From: Paenibacillus sp. RUD330
GTDB taxonomy: Bacteria; Bacillota; Bacilli; Paenibacillales; Paenibacillaceae
NCBI RefSeq assembly: GCF_002243345.2
Contig: NZ_CP022655.2
Span: 4,342,501-4,406,500, forward strand
DNA: 64,000 nucleotides
Reading direction: 5' to 3'
The position numbers were made by a program, and so were the translations under genes. Below, in pieces: positions 22,233-29,513 of this stretch (position 1 is the first letter of the stretch; each line of letters starts with the position of its first letter). The notes beneath the pieces are model-generated. The model was not told where the DNA came from, did no database searches, and saw nothing but the letters and a program-made list of their open reading frames with translations.

Positions 22233-22388
22233 TCAGAACATGGGGATGATATAGCGGATCAAGAAGTACAGCACTCCGAAGAAAATGATGATGTAGGCGG
22301 CGTATTTGATGAATGTGGCCGCCACCATGCTGGAGTCCGATTTATGCTCGACATGCCGCTCTTCGACCTGTACGTTGCGGTTATCCAT
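22233..22388 (-). CDS. small single-pass membrane protein
   Basis: A 51-residue protein with a charged N-terminal 23 residues and one hydrophobic segment (FIKYAAYIIIFFGVLYFLIRYII) ending at the C-terminus. I know no family for it with certainty. The start is ATG at 22388 with AGGGAGG upstream. A strong sigma-B-like promoter 45 bp upstream and a stress protein gene downstream on the same strand suggest a general-stress role. Confidence 0.7.
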   Translation of the reverse strand: MDNRNVQVEERHVEHKSDSSMVAATFIKYAAYIIIFFGVLYFLIRYIIPMF

Positions 22389-22429
22389 GTGCGGTTCCTC
22401 CCTTCGCTTGCGATTTCGCTTAGGGATCA

Positions 22430-22455
22430 TTACCCATGCCCCTGGAAGGAAAAAC
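22430..22455 (-). promoter_or_regulatory. sigma-B-like promoter for the small membrane protein and yflT
   Basis: On the minus strand GTTTTT (22455-22450), 14-bp spacer, GGGTAA (22435-22430). The -10 box matches 5 of 6 bases of GGGTAT and the spacing is canonical. Confidence 0.55.
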
Positions 22456-22499
22456 CGCCGCTGGAAAGAATATATTTCAGGATGAACCGGTTCAAAGCT

Positions 22500-22525
22500 G
22501 TTTCAGACATCCACGGACAGGTTAA
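22500..22525 (+). promoter_or_regulatory. sigma-B-like autoregulatory promoter of rsbV-rsbW-sigB
   Basis: GTTTCA (22500-22505), 14-bp spacer, GGTTAA (22520-22525), about 64 bp upstream of rsbV. In Bacillus an internal sigma-B promoter precedes rsbV, so position supports the call. Confidence 0.5.
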
Positions 22526-22588
22526 TTGTCCTGTATGAGCATTTAATGAAATCATTTTTGTCATGACACTTAATCAGGAGAGGGATCT

Positions 22589-22909
22589 ATGAACCAGAAC
22601 GAGAAGTTCCAACTGCGCACCGAAACTCAGGAAGGACGCTGCATCGTCTACCTGAGCGGAGAGCTTGACCTTGACTCCGCGTCCCAGCTCAGAGCCGCCA
22701 TGGCTCCCCTTATGGAGCTGACCGACCGCGAGCTCATCCTTAACCTGAGCGACCTTAAATATATCGACAGTACGGGAATCGGCATCTTCGTCTCCGTGCT
22801 CAAGGCCCGTCATGCCAAGAACGCACCCTTCGAGGTCGAAGCCATTCCTCCGGGTATCCGCAAGCTGTTCGACATGACCGGAATCACTCCTTTTTTGACC
22901 AAATCCTAA
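22589..22909 (+). CDS. rsbV: anti-sigma factor antagonist RsbV
   Basis: A 106-residue STAS-domain protein. The phosphorylation loop DLKYIDSTGIGIFVSVLK near residues 53-70 carries the serine that RsbW phosphorylates. Unphosphorylated RsbV binds RsbW and frees sigma-B; a PP2C phosphatase reverses phosphorylation. Length and fold are canonical. The start is ATG at 22589 after AGGAGAGG. It is the first gene of the three-gene sigB operon; the upstream rsbR/S/T stressosome genes and rsbU are absent here. Confidence 0.92.
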   Translation: MNQNEKFQLRTETQEGRCIVYLSGELDLDSASQLRAAMAPLMELTDRELILNLSDLKYIDSTGIGIFVSVLKARHAKNAPFEVEAIPPGIRKLFDMTGITPFLTKS

Positions 22910-22946
22910 GAATTCCGCCTGCGCCGAGAAAGGACCGAAAAAAGAT

Positions 22947-23408
22947 ATGAATCCTGCAGAAGAAAGAATTGTTCTACGCCTCCCGGCGAGATCCGAATAT
23001 CTGGATCTGATTCGTCTTACCTTGTACGGAGTCGCGACCAAAGTCGGCTTCACATATGAAGAAATCGAAGATATGAAGGTCGCCGTATCCGAAGCCTGCA
23101 ACAACGCTGTGCTCTATGCTTACGCGGGGCATGCGGACTCGGACGGAGTTGGCGAAATGGAGATCCGTTTCGTCCGCACCCCCGATGCGCTGTCGATCAT
23201 CGTCAAGGACGAAGGAGCCAGCTTCGATGCCGCTTCCGTCGCTCAGAAGGCTGAACCTCTGCATGGCAAGTCCATCCATGATATTCAGGCGGGAGGACTC
23301 GGCCTCTACCTGATGCAGGCGCTTATGGATGAGGTTGAAGTGCGCAGCGAGATCGGGACGGAGGTCGTTCTTACCAAACGTCTGGTAAAAAGTGGGGAAT
23401 TGGCATGA
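22947..23408 (+). CDS. rsbW: serine kinase / anti-sigma-B factor RsbW
   Basis: A 153-residue GHKL-fold kinase. The N box EDMKVAVSEACNNAVLYAY near residues 42-60 includes the conserved Glu and Asn for Mg-ATP. IIVKDEGASFD forms the G1 box and GGLGLYLMQALMDEVEV the G2 box. RsbW holds sigma-B inactive and phosphorylates RsbV. The start is ATG at 22947. Its stop overlaps the sigB start by four bases (ATGA), so the two proteins are translationally coupled, as usual for anti-sigma and sigma pairs. Confidence 0.92.
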   Translation: MNPAEERIVLRLPARSEYLDLIRLTLYGVATKVGFTYEEIEDMKVAVSEACNNAVLYAYAGHADSDGVGEMEIRFVRTPDALSIIVKDEGASFDAASVAQKAEPLHGKSIHDIQAGGLGLYLMQALMDEVEVRSEIGTEVVLTKRLVKSGELA

Positions 23409-24187
23409 CCATGAACCCGGCTAGCCAATCGCCGCAAGCGGGCACGGCCTTGATTTTGGAATATCAAAGCAATCCCAACAACGATACGGCTACGCTGCTT
23501 ATCACCCATTACGAACCGATGGTCAAGATGGCAGCCGGCAAAATCGCGCGGAATCGGCCCGATCTATACGAAGACTTGTATCAGGTAGGCCAGATGGCCC
23601 TGCTCCGATTGTTCGCCCAGTTCGACGCTTCGATGGGGGTGCAGTTCGAGCCCTATGCCATGAAAAGCATCATCGGCCATATGAAGAACTATCTGAGGGA
23701 CAAGTCCTGGTATATTCAGGTTCCGCGCCGGATCAAGGAAAAAGGGATTGCCGTCCAGCAGGCTATCGACGAGCTGACCATACGCCTGGAGCGGTCTCCC
23801 CGTGTAGAAGAGATCGCGGAGCGGATGGAGCTTACGACCGAGGAGACGCTGGAAATACTCGGCGGCCGCGACTTGTACCATTATATTTCACTCGATACCC
23901 CGATATCGGAGGACGAGAGCACGACGACGCTCGGCGAGCTGATCGGCTCGCAGGCGGACGACTTCGACTCCGTCGACAAGAAGATGGATCTGCAGGCCGC
24001 TCTCCAGCAGCTGAAGCCCGAGGAGCAGCAGGTGCTGATGCTCGCGTTCGAGGAAGGCATTCCGCAGCGTCTCATCGCCGATCGCCTTGGCGTCTCCCAG
24101 ATGAGCATCTCGCGCATTCAGAGGAGAGCCATCGACAAGCTCAAGCGGCTCCTGTCGGAAGACGGTCAAGCCTATGACGAAGCCTGA
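23405..24187 (+). CDS. sigB: RNA polymerase sigma-B factor
   Basis: A 260-residue group 3 sigma-70 protein. Region 2 includes DLYQVGQMALLRLFAQFDAS and FEPYAMKSIIGHMKNYLRDKSWYIQVPRRIKE, the core-binding and -10-recognition parts. Region 3 holds RLERSPRVEEIAERM, and region 4 (SRIQRRAIDKLKRLL with VLMLAFEEGIPQRLIADRLGVSQMS before it) contains the -35-reading helix-turn-helix. It directs general stress transcription. It overlaps rsbW by four bases. Four sigma-B-like promoters within 7 kb indicate that its targets cluster around it. Confidence 0.93.
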   Translation: MTMNPASQSPQAGTALILEYQSNPNNDTATLLITHYEPMVKMAAGKIARNRPDLYEDLYQVGQMALLRLFAQFDASMGVQFEPYAMKSIIGHMKNYLRDKSWYIQVPRRIKEKGIAVQQAIDELTIRLERSPRVEEIAERMELTTEETLEILGGRDLYHYISLDTPISEDESTTTLGELIGSQADDFDSVDKKMDLQAALQQLKPEEQQVLMLAFEEGIPQRLIADRLGVSQMSISRIQRRAIDKLKRLLSEDGQAYDEA

Positions 24188-24222
24188 TCCGCGCCTCGTG
24201 TTCTCATATCGTCTTTCACTGG

Positions 24223-24252
24223 CCGCATCCGGCTTGCCGGATGCGGTTTTTT
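24223..24252 (+). terminator. terminator of the sigB operon
   Basis: CCGCATCCGG (24223-24232), loop CTTG, CCGGATGCGG (24237-24246), six T. It is a perfect 10-bp stem 36 bp after the sigB stop. Confidence 0.9.
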
Positions 24253-24336
24253 CATCTTGCCCGGAGTCCGGTTGTAAGCCGCACCTCTTCGGGGTATGAT
24301 GTTGAAGATCGATTCATCATGGAAGGAGGCGCGCCG

Positions 24337-25563
24337 ATGATTCACCGCATGCTCCGTTATGCGACAGGCTGGGAATGGCATATCATTCAGGAGCAGCGGG
24401 ATTCCGCCGCGTCGGGAAGCACGGATGAAGCGCCTCCTCCTCCTCTCGGAAGCCGCAAGTCGCGAACAGCTGCGCCCCCTTCCGGCCCCTCGGCCGCAGC
24501 GGAGGCTGCGGCGGAGGCTGCGGCGGAGGCTGCGGCCGAGGAAGGCCGAGCCGAGCAGACGGCCAGGCTGTGCGGAGAGCTTCCTTTTTGCAGCCCGTGG
24601 ATCCGGGAAGCCTCGGAGCGCCGCCACAACCTCGTCTCGTACACGGAGGAGAGCGGCGGCGTCTCCATCCTCTCCGGCACGCTGATGATCCAGCTGTCGG
24701 AGCAAGGGCGCGACACCCGCCCCCTCCACTTCTGGCTGCAGAAATCGCGCCTCGTCACCTGGCATGAGGATCTGCGTCTGCCGCTGCGGCTGCAGACATC
24801 CGCCTGGTCCGATTCGCTGGAGCGCTGCGCCACCGCTCCCGAAGGCTTCGCGGTGCTGCTGAGCGCCGCGCTCGAGGTGTTCCACAGCGGCCTCGACGAA
24901 TTCGAGCGGCGGCTGACCGGACTCGAGAATGCGGTGCATAACCGCAACCGGACCGCATTGCTGCCCGTCATCTTCGAGCGTCGCCATGACCTGCTTCACT
25001 GGAATCATCTGTTCCTCCCCGTCCGCGAAGTGCATGACGCCGCCAAGGAAGCGTTCATGGATGGAATCGTGCAGTCGGCCTCCTTCCAGCGGCTCAGCTA
25101 CAAGCTGGAGCGGATCGACTCGCTGCTGACCCATTACACGTCGGAGATGGACACGCTGATCGCCATGGACGATGCGATCGCGAACTTCCGCGGCAACGAC
25201 ATCATGAAGACGCTGACCATCTTCACCGCCCTGTTCGTTCCGTCCACCATCGCGGGAACCTTGTGGGGCGTGAACTTTCTCCATCTGCCCGGCAGAAATT
25301 CCGAGTGGGGCTTCATCATCATGTGCGCCGCCGTCGTCGCCGTGACTTGCGCCCTCTATGCCTGGCTCTGGCACAAAGGCTGGACCGGCGATCTGCTCAC
25401 CGACCGCCCTTCGGCTCCTTCTGGCGATTCCTCGGCTTTGCCGAATTCCAGATCGGCCGCACGGGCTCCCGAGCGCCGCCGACGCCGCAAGTCCCGGAAG
25501 GCGCCTTCCGCGGGCGGGCGAAGCCGGCGGCCTTATCCGGGGTCTCCATCCGAAGAAGAATAA
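24337..25563 (+). CDS. corA: CorA family divalent cation transporter with variant GVN motif
   Basis: A 408-residue protein with the CorA layout: a long cytoplasmic domain, then two C-terminal membrane segments (TLTIFTALFVPSTIAGTLWG and FIIMCAAVVAVTCALYAWLW). The selectivity loop, normally Gly-Met-Asn, reads WGVNFLHLPG, so methionine is replaced by valine. Residues about 45-75 form an Ala/Glu low-complexity insert made by three 12-bp DNA repeats. A 50-residue basic and proline-rich tail follows the last membrane segment. The start is ATG at 24337 with GGAAGGAGG upstream. It lies between the sigB and sigY operons and is transcribed alone. The ion carried cannot be assumed to be magnesium. Confidence 0.85.
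   Translation: MIHRMLRYATGWEWHIIQEQRDSAASGSTDEAPPPPLGSRKSRTAAPPSGPSAAAEAAAEAAAEAAAEEGRAEQTARLCGELPFCSPWIREASERRHNLVSYTEESGGVSILSGTLMIQLSEQGRDTRPLHFWLQKSRLVTWHEDLRLPLRLQTSAWSDSLERCATAPEGFAVLLSAALEVFHSGLDEFERRLTGLENAVHNRNRTALLPVIFERRHDLLHWNHLFLPVREVHDAAKEAFMDGIVQSASFQRLSYKLERIDSLLTHYTSEMDTLIAMDDAIANFRGNDIMKTLTIFTALFVPSTIAGTLWGVNFLHLPGRNSEWGFIIMCAAVVAVTCALYAWLWHKGWTGDLLTDRPSAPSGDSSALPNSRSAARAPERRRRRKSRKAPSAGGRSRRPYPGSPSEEE
24499..24534. repeat. three 12-bp tandem repeats inside corA
   Basis: Three identical copies of GCGGAGGCTGCG encode repeated Ala-Glu-Ala-Ala. The unit keeps the reading frame. Confidence 0.8.
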
Positions 25564-25600
25564 ACCTCTTTGCGCGATGCAAAGCGTTTATTCTTTTTTT
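25562..25600 (+). terminator. terminator of corA
   Basis: An imperfect stem built on CTTTGC and GCAAAG with AAAC/GTTT closure, followed by a long T-run, immediately after the corA stop. Confidence 0.7.
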
Positions 25601-25609
25601 GATTCCCGG

Positions 25610-25635
25610 TGAACGTTTCGCCGCCGGCAGGCGAC
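25610..25635 (+). promoter_or_regulatory. ECF (sigma-Y-type) promoter before sigY
   Basis: TGAACG (25610-25615), 16-bp spacer, CGAC (25632-25635). The -35 hexamer resembles that reported for the autoregulated Bacillus sigY promoter. Autoregulation is the norm for ECF sigma operons. Confidence 0.4.
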
Positions 25636-25707
25636 AAATATTAAACTGCCGACAACAAATAAGCCGATGCGGGCCAAAAAACGCCGGAGGATCAGGATGG
25701 AACGAAG

Positions 25708-26265
25708 ATGACGGATTCAAGCAAGCTCGCTGCGGACACTCCTCTCGGCAGCCGGGAAGCTCTCGCACGCAAGGGCAATCCGGATGCGCTGGCTTCGCTG
25801 CTTCACGAGCATTATCCCTTTTTGAAAAAATACTTGATCAAGCTTACGCTGAGCCTGCCTCATGCCGAGGATCTCGCTCAGGAAACGGCCATCCGCGCCA
25901 TCGAAGGCATCAGGAGCTATCGGGCGGAAGCAAAGTTCACGACCTGGCTGCTGCAGATAGCGACCCATGCGTTTCTCGACGACAGGCGCAAGCAGGACCG
26001 GAGGATCCGCTGGCTGAGGGCGTATCGGGATTCCGAAAGGCTGCGATTGCAGCAATCCTGTCCCGGCTTGTCCATCGAGCTGCTCGAGGCGCTGGAGGCT
26101 CTGTCGGCGGAACATCGCGCCGCGGTGCTGCTCAAGCATTATTACGGCTATTCGTACGAAGAAATCGGAACGATGTCAGGCGTATCGCCGGGGACGGCCA
26201 AGTCGCGCGTCCATCACGGCCTCGCCCGCCTGCGGAAGGAGCTGGAAGTCCATGAAGGAATCTGA
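25708..26265 (+). CDS. sigY: ECF RNA polymerase sigma factor, SigY-like
   Basis: A 185-residue ECF-type sigma factor. Region 2 is LLHEHYPFLKKYLIKLTLSLPHAEDLAQETAIRAIE with the basic WLLQIATHAFLDDRRKQDRR segment after it. Region 4 is LSAEHRAAVLLKHYYGYSYEEIGTMSGVSPGTAKSRVHHGLARLRKEL. The downstream pair of YxlC-like and small membrane genes matches the Bacillus sigY-yxlC-yxlD/E order, which supports the SigY assignment over other ECF groups. The start is ATG at 25708; upstream GGAGGATC is somewhat distant. Its stop overlaps the next gene by 14 bases. Confidence 0.8.
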   Translation: MTDSSKLAADTPLGSREALARKGNPDALASLLHEHYPFLKKYLIKLTLSLPHAEDLAQETAIRAIEGIRSYRAEAKFTTWLLQIATHAFLDDRRKQDRRIRWLRAYRDSERLRLQQSCPGLSIELLEALEALSAEHRAAVLLKHYYGYSYEEIGTMSGVSPGTAKSRVHHGLARLRKELEVHEGI

Positions 26266-26608
26266 TGGGAAGGAAGCGGCGGACGACATGTCGGCGGATG
26301 TCGAAGCGAGGCTTGTCCGCGAGCTGCGGCAGATGGACCGGGAGCTGCCGGAGGAAGGGAATCCCGGACTGAGCGAGCTGGAGGGGCTTGTACGGACCGT
26401 CCAGGCGAGACAGCGCCAGGCTTTGCTCCGCGATCTCCTCCTGTTTTGGGGCGTCGCCGCCCTCGTGCTGGGGGCTGTATTCTGCGCGGCTGCGTTCGCG
26501 CTCGTCCCTTATCTCGCCGCCCAGCTCCTCGTTACCGTCGGAGCGGCTGCCGCTTGCGTGCTCAAGCTTGCTTCCGGAAGAAAGGCGACCGCCCATGAGC
26601 AGGAATAA
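26252..26608 (+). CDS. yxlC: YxlC-like membrane protein, likely sigma-Y regulator
   Basis: A 118-residue protein with about 60 charged N-terminal residues (ARLVRELRQMDRELPEEG and so on) and two hydrophobic segments in the C-terminal half (LLFWGVAALVLGAVFCAAAF and LVPYLAAQLLVTVGAAAACV). This is the YxlC layout; in Bacillus YxlC acts with YxlD and YxlE to hold sigma-Y inactive. The start is ATG at 26252, inside the end of sigY, so translation is coupled. It overlaps the next gene by 14 bases. Confidence 0.75.
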   Translation: MKESDGKEAADDMSADVEARLVRELRQMDRELPEEGNPGLSELEGLVRTVQARQRQALLRDLLLFWGVAALVLGAVFCAAAFALVPYLAAQLLVTVGAAAACVLKLASGRKATAHEQE

Positions 26609-26804
26609 CCCATCCATCAGCGATGTTTCGATCTATGTCTGGATTCTCCTCTTCGCCTTGCTGCTGGCCCAGAGCACCTGGCTGTTCATCGATGCGGGGC
26701 GCCGGGGCCGCAACCGCTGGTTTTGGGGAATCTGGGGTCTTCTTCATTTCCCTACTCCCCTTCTCGTCTACTTCGTCTGGTACAAGTGGATCAAGAAACG
26801 CTGA
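26595..26804 (+). CDS. small two-pass membrane protein, YxlD/YxlE-like
   Basis: A 69-residue protein with two membrane segments (VSIYVWILLFALLLAQSTWLFIDAG and WFWGIWGLLHFPTPLLVYFVWYKW) and a basic end. The FIDAG...RNRWFWGIWGLLHFPTPLLVYF pattern is that of the phospholipase D N-terminal (PLDc_N) membrane module also found in YxlE-type sigma-Y negative regulators. The start is ATG at 26595, overlapping yxlC. It likely completes a membrane anti-sigma complex. Which of YxlD or YxlE it equals is not certain. Confidence 0.7.
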   Translation: MSRNNPSISDVSIYVWILLFALLLAQSTWLFIDAGRRGRNRWFWGIWGLLHFPTPLLVYFVWYKWIKKR

Positions 26805-26814
26805 ACGGGATGCC

Positions 26815-26864
26815 AAAAAGGCTGCAAGCTCGCCATCCGCGGATGACAGGCTCGCAGCCTTTTT
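26815..26864. terminator. bidirectional terminator
   Basis: AAAAAGGCTGC (26815-26825) pairs with GCAGCCTTTTT (26854-26864), serving both the sigY operon and the converging phosphatase gene. Confidence 0.8.
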
Positions 26865-26883
26865 CAGTTGAAGCCATGAGCCG

Positions 26884-28041
26884 TCAGCTGATCTGAATCC
26901 GGACCAGACAGCAGTCATCGGGCCGGTCCAGTCCTTCTTCTCCGCCCACCAGCTCCTGCAGCGATCCGGTATGGCGCACCGCGCCGGCCAGATGGTCCAG
27001 CAGCGTATCCAGCCGGCTCTCTTCCGGGCCGGTGACGAGCTCGAGCAGGCCGTCGGTGAACAGCAGCAGCTGATCGCCCGGCTGCAGCTTCAGGACATGC
27101 TTGGTGAAGGAGACATCCTCGAACATTCCGACCGCCATGCCTCCGCCGGACAGCCTTTCCTGCGGAAGGGAGGCATCACAGCGGACCAGGATGCCCGGCG
27201 GGTGGCCCGCATTGACATACTCGACGGTGCCGCTGGCCAGGTCCACGACAAGATAGAGAGCCGTGAAGTAATACTGGATGAGCTGATCGGCGAACTGCAG
27301 CTGCAGCGCCCGCCGGTTGAGCTCCTCCATGACGCTGACCGGCTCCACCCTCGTCACCATCGCGTCCCGCAGGACGGAAGCGATGAACATGCAGACGAGA
27401 GAGGAGGAGATCCCGTGGCCCATCGCATCGATGACGGCGATGCCGTAGCGGTTCTCATCGATCCGGTTCCACGCATAGAGGTCGCCGGAGAGCTCCTCGG
27501 ACGGCTGATAGAGCGCGTCGATCCGGATGCCGCTTTCCTCCAGGCGGGCAGGCAATGCGGCCGACTGCACTTCCTTCGCGAGCTGAAGCTCCTCCCGGAT
27601 GCGCCTGTCGCGCTCCTTATGCCAATCCTTCTCCTGCTTGAGCCGCAGCGCCACGCGGATCCGGGCGAGCAGCTCGATCCGGTTGATCGGCTTGGTGACG
27701 TAATCGATCGCTCCGGCATCGAGCGCCTCGGCCAGCTTCTTGGAGTCCCCCATGGCCGTGACCATGATGACCGGAATATCCCGCAGCCGCTCCGATGCCT
27801 GAATGGCCAGACATGCCGCAATGCCGTCGATGCGGGGCATCATCATATCCAGAAGGATCAGATCGACGCCAGGATCAGGCGCGCCTTCGCGCATCTCTTC
27901 CCCGGTCTCGGACAAGCCGAGAATCGAGAACAGCTCCATGCCCGAGGAGGCTGCCCGGATATCCCGGTATCCGGCCCGCTTGAGCATTTCCTGAACGACC
28001 GTTATATTCATCGCGTTGTCGTCTACTACTACTATGCGCAT
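26884..28041 (-). CDS. response regulator with PP2C-type (SpoIIE) phosphatase domain
   Basis: A 385-residue two-domain protein. Residues 1-130 form a REC domain: VVVDDNAMNI with the acidic pair, LLDMMMPRIDG with the phosphoacceptor aspartate near residue 67, MVTAMGD and YVTKPIN with the conserved Thr and Lys. A helical linker leads to a PP2C/SpoIIE phosphatase domain (about 165-385) with the metal-binding SGDLYAW, IDAMGHGISS, and LLLFTDGLLE with the late aspartate near PDDCCLVRI. Such proteins dephosphorylate an RsbV-type antagonist, as RsbU and RsbP do, so it is the natural activator of the sigB operon 3 kb away. No dedicated histidine kinase is adjacent. The start is ATG at 28041 with GGGGAG upstream. 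Confidence 0.88.
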   Translation of the reverse strand: MRIVVVDDNAMNITVVQEMLKRAGYRDIRAASSGMELFSILGLSETGEEMREGAPDPGVDLILLDMMMPRIDGIAACLAIQASERLRDIPVIMVTAMGDSKKLAEALDAGAIDYVTKPINRIELLARIRVALRLKQEKDWHKERDRRIREELQLAKEVQSAALPARLEESGIRIDALYQPSEELSGDLYAWNRIDENRYGIAVIDAMGHGISSSLVCMFIASVLRDAMVTRVEPVSVMEELNRRALQLQFADQLIQYYFTALYLVVDLASGTVEYVNAGHPPGILVRCDASLPQERLSGGGMAVGMFEDVSFTKHVLKLQPGDQLLLFTDGLLELVTGPEESRLDTLLDHLAGAVRHTGSLQELVGGEEGLDRPDDCCLVRIQIS

Positions 28042-28176
28042 GTTAATGTAATCTCCCCGGAAATCATGGCAAAAGCAGGAAGGTTTGTCCCCCTGCCGCC
28101 TTTTTTCTGTCCTAATGGTAGCCCATGTAGCCGATAAAGTCCAGTTGCGGAAGCCTTCCGCCGGCCAGCCGCTTGC

Positions 28177-28773
28177 CTACGCCTTGCTCTTGCCTGCACG
28201 AAGCAGACGCGCCGCTTGAATCCCTACATCCAGCCAGCCTACCCATGCCGGAGAAGAAGAAGTTTCATCCGCAAGAACGGGAACCTTGGACGGGCGTTCT
28301 CCCGTCGCCGGCGTGCCGGACCGCAGCGGGACCGCCGTTCCGGCATAAGCGGCAGCCGCGCCGTCAAGAGATTTCTCGGATGCGGCCGCCGCGCTTGCCG
28401 CGCCTTCCTCCAGCTGAGCATGGACGGCCGACTCATGCGCCTTGCGGCGCAGCTTGTTTGTCCAGCCGGAGGAGAACTCCCGCGCGGCCGACGCCACTTC
28501 ATGCACCGTCTTGCCGACCTCGCGAACCGAAGCCATCAACGGATCGACGGCATCGATCTGGTGGTTGACCTGATTGGTCAGATCCTTGACGCTCACGACG
28601 AGGGCATCCACATCGCCCTTCCATTCCTTGACGGCCCCTTGCACCTCGCGGATCGCTCCGCTTGCCGCTTCCAGCGAATGCTGGGCTTTGCGCAGCGTCT
28701 GAACCAGAAATCCGACGAGAACGGCGATCGAAAGGGCGATAATCAGTACGCTGATCTCCAAGATCATGCTCAT
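28177..28773 (-). CDS. DUF948 (YtxG-like) protein
   Basis: A 198-residue protein with an N-terminal membrane anchor (ILEISVLIIALSIAVLVGFLVQTL) followed by a long helix rich in Ala, Val, Lys and Glu with heptad spacing (residues about 30-110), the DUF948 pattern of Bacillus YtxG. The C-terminal half is Ser/Ala/Pro-rich and variable. In Bacillus ytxG, ytxH and ytxJ form one sigma-B operon; here the ytxG-like and ytxH genes are separated but both lie in the stress island. The start is ATG at 28773 with AAGGAGG. No good promoter could be assigned. Confidence 0.78.
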   Translation of the reverse strand: MSMILEISVLIIALSIAVLVGFLVQTLRKAQHSLEAASGAIREVQGAVKEWKGDVDALVVSVKDLTNQVNHQIDAVDPLMASVREVGKTVHEVASAAREFSSGWTNKLRRKAHESAVHAQLEEGAASAAAASEKSLDGAAAAYAGTAVPLRSGTPATGERPSKVPVLADETSSSPAWVGWLDVGIQAARLLRAGKSKA

Positions 28774-29008
28774 TTCATTTCCTCCTTGGCGGTCATGCGA
28801 CTGCCCGCTTGATTTTTACGTCTTTACCCGTCAGGCAGCCGATCCAATCAATCCGTTTTCTTCCTCTCTCCTATCCGCGGCGGCCTCCTTCCCTTCCCTC
28901 TATGAAGAAAATATCCATTCTGGCCTCCAGGCGTATGCCGCGCCACCCGCCCTGCTCTCTCGCCATATCGCGTACTAGATGTAGGAAAATTTAGGCTTGC
29001 CCTCTGTT
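28774..29008. other. intergenic region between divergent stress genes
   Basis: Pyrimidine-rich gap. On the minus strand a GGGTAA that could be a sigma-B -10 box for the DUF948 gene occurs near 28850, but its -35 region matches only 3 of 6 bases. No gene was seen. Confidence 0.3.
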
Positions 29009-29034
29009 GTTTCGACCCCTGCAGGCTCGGTTAA
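29009..29034 (+). promoter_or_regulatory. sigma-B-like promoter for the DUF1328 gene
   Basis: GTTTCG (29009-29014), 14-bp spacer, GGTTAA (29029-29034); the -10 box is identical to that of rsbV and the spacing is the same. It lies 117 bp upstream of the start. Confidence 0.45.
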
Positions 29035-29150
29035 TACTGCTACAACAGCGGACGGCACAGTCGTCCGGCGGGTTTGACAGAAGGGCAGGCATCCAGTCCT
29101 GGCCGGCTGTCGAATCCGTAAACTAACCTATGAAGGGTACGGTGAATCCC

Positions 29151-29315
29151 ATGTTAAGATGGGCAGTTATTTTCCTTATCATCGCCATCGTGGCGGCAAT
29201 CTTCGGTTTCGGCGGCATCGTCGGCGCAGCGGCAGGCATCGCCAAGGTCCTCTTCTTCATCTTCCTGATCCTGTTTGTCATCTCGCTCATTACGGGCCGG
29301 AGAACAACCCCTTAA
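29151..29315 (+). CDS. DUF1328 small membrane protein
   Basis: A 54-residue protein composed of two hydrophobic segments: [20 protein letters not shown] and [20 protein letters not shown], joined by GGIVGAA. This is the DUF1328 (YtjA) family, whose members begin MLRWA. The in-frame ATG at 29130 would add seven residues that the family lacks. A GGTG six bases before 29151 is a weak ribosome site. Members are often induced by stress; the upstream sigma-B-like promoter supports that here. Confidence 0.8.
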   Translation: MLRWAVIFLIIAIVAAIFGFGGIVGAAAGIAKVLFFIFLILFVISLITGRRTTP

Positions 29316-29383
29316 CGGGGCAGCGCGAACGGCATAAGCAGCAGCAAGCCGGAGCCCGTCCGATCCCGGACGAGCCTACGCTG

Positions 29384-29422
29384 GAAAGCTTTCGCTTCCT
29401 TCGGGAAGCGGAGGCTTTTTTT
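29384..29422 (+). terminator. terminator after the DUF1328 gene
   Basis: An imperfect stem CGCTTCC/GGGAAGCG with outer AGC/GCT pairing and a run of seven T. Confidence 0.7.
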
Positions 29423-29513
29423 GCGTGCCGGAGCAAGGATTTCTATTGAAGGAATCCGAACTGGGGTAAGACTGCTGTAGAAGCAGCAGCCTATCAGAAG
29501 GAGGAGATGAACG

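Noticed and set aside
24241-24336. Longer CorA N-terminus from the ATG at 24241
   Set aside because: It begins inside the sigB terminator and has no ribosome site, while ATG 24337 has GGAAGGAGG.
28840-28870. Sigma-B promoter for the DUF948 gene
   Set aside because: GGGTAA is present on the minus strand but the -35 region at 14 bp matches only 3 of 6 bases.
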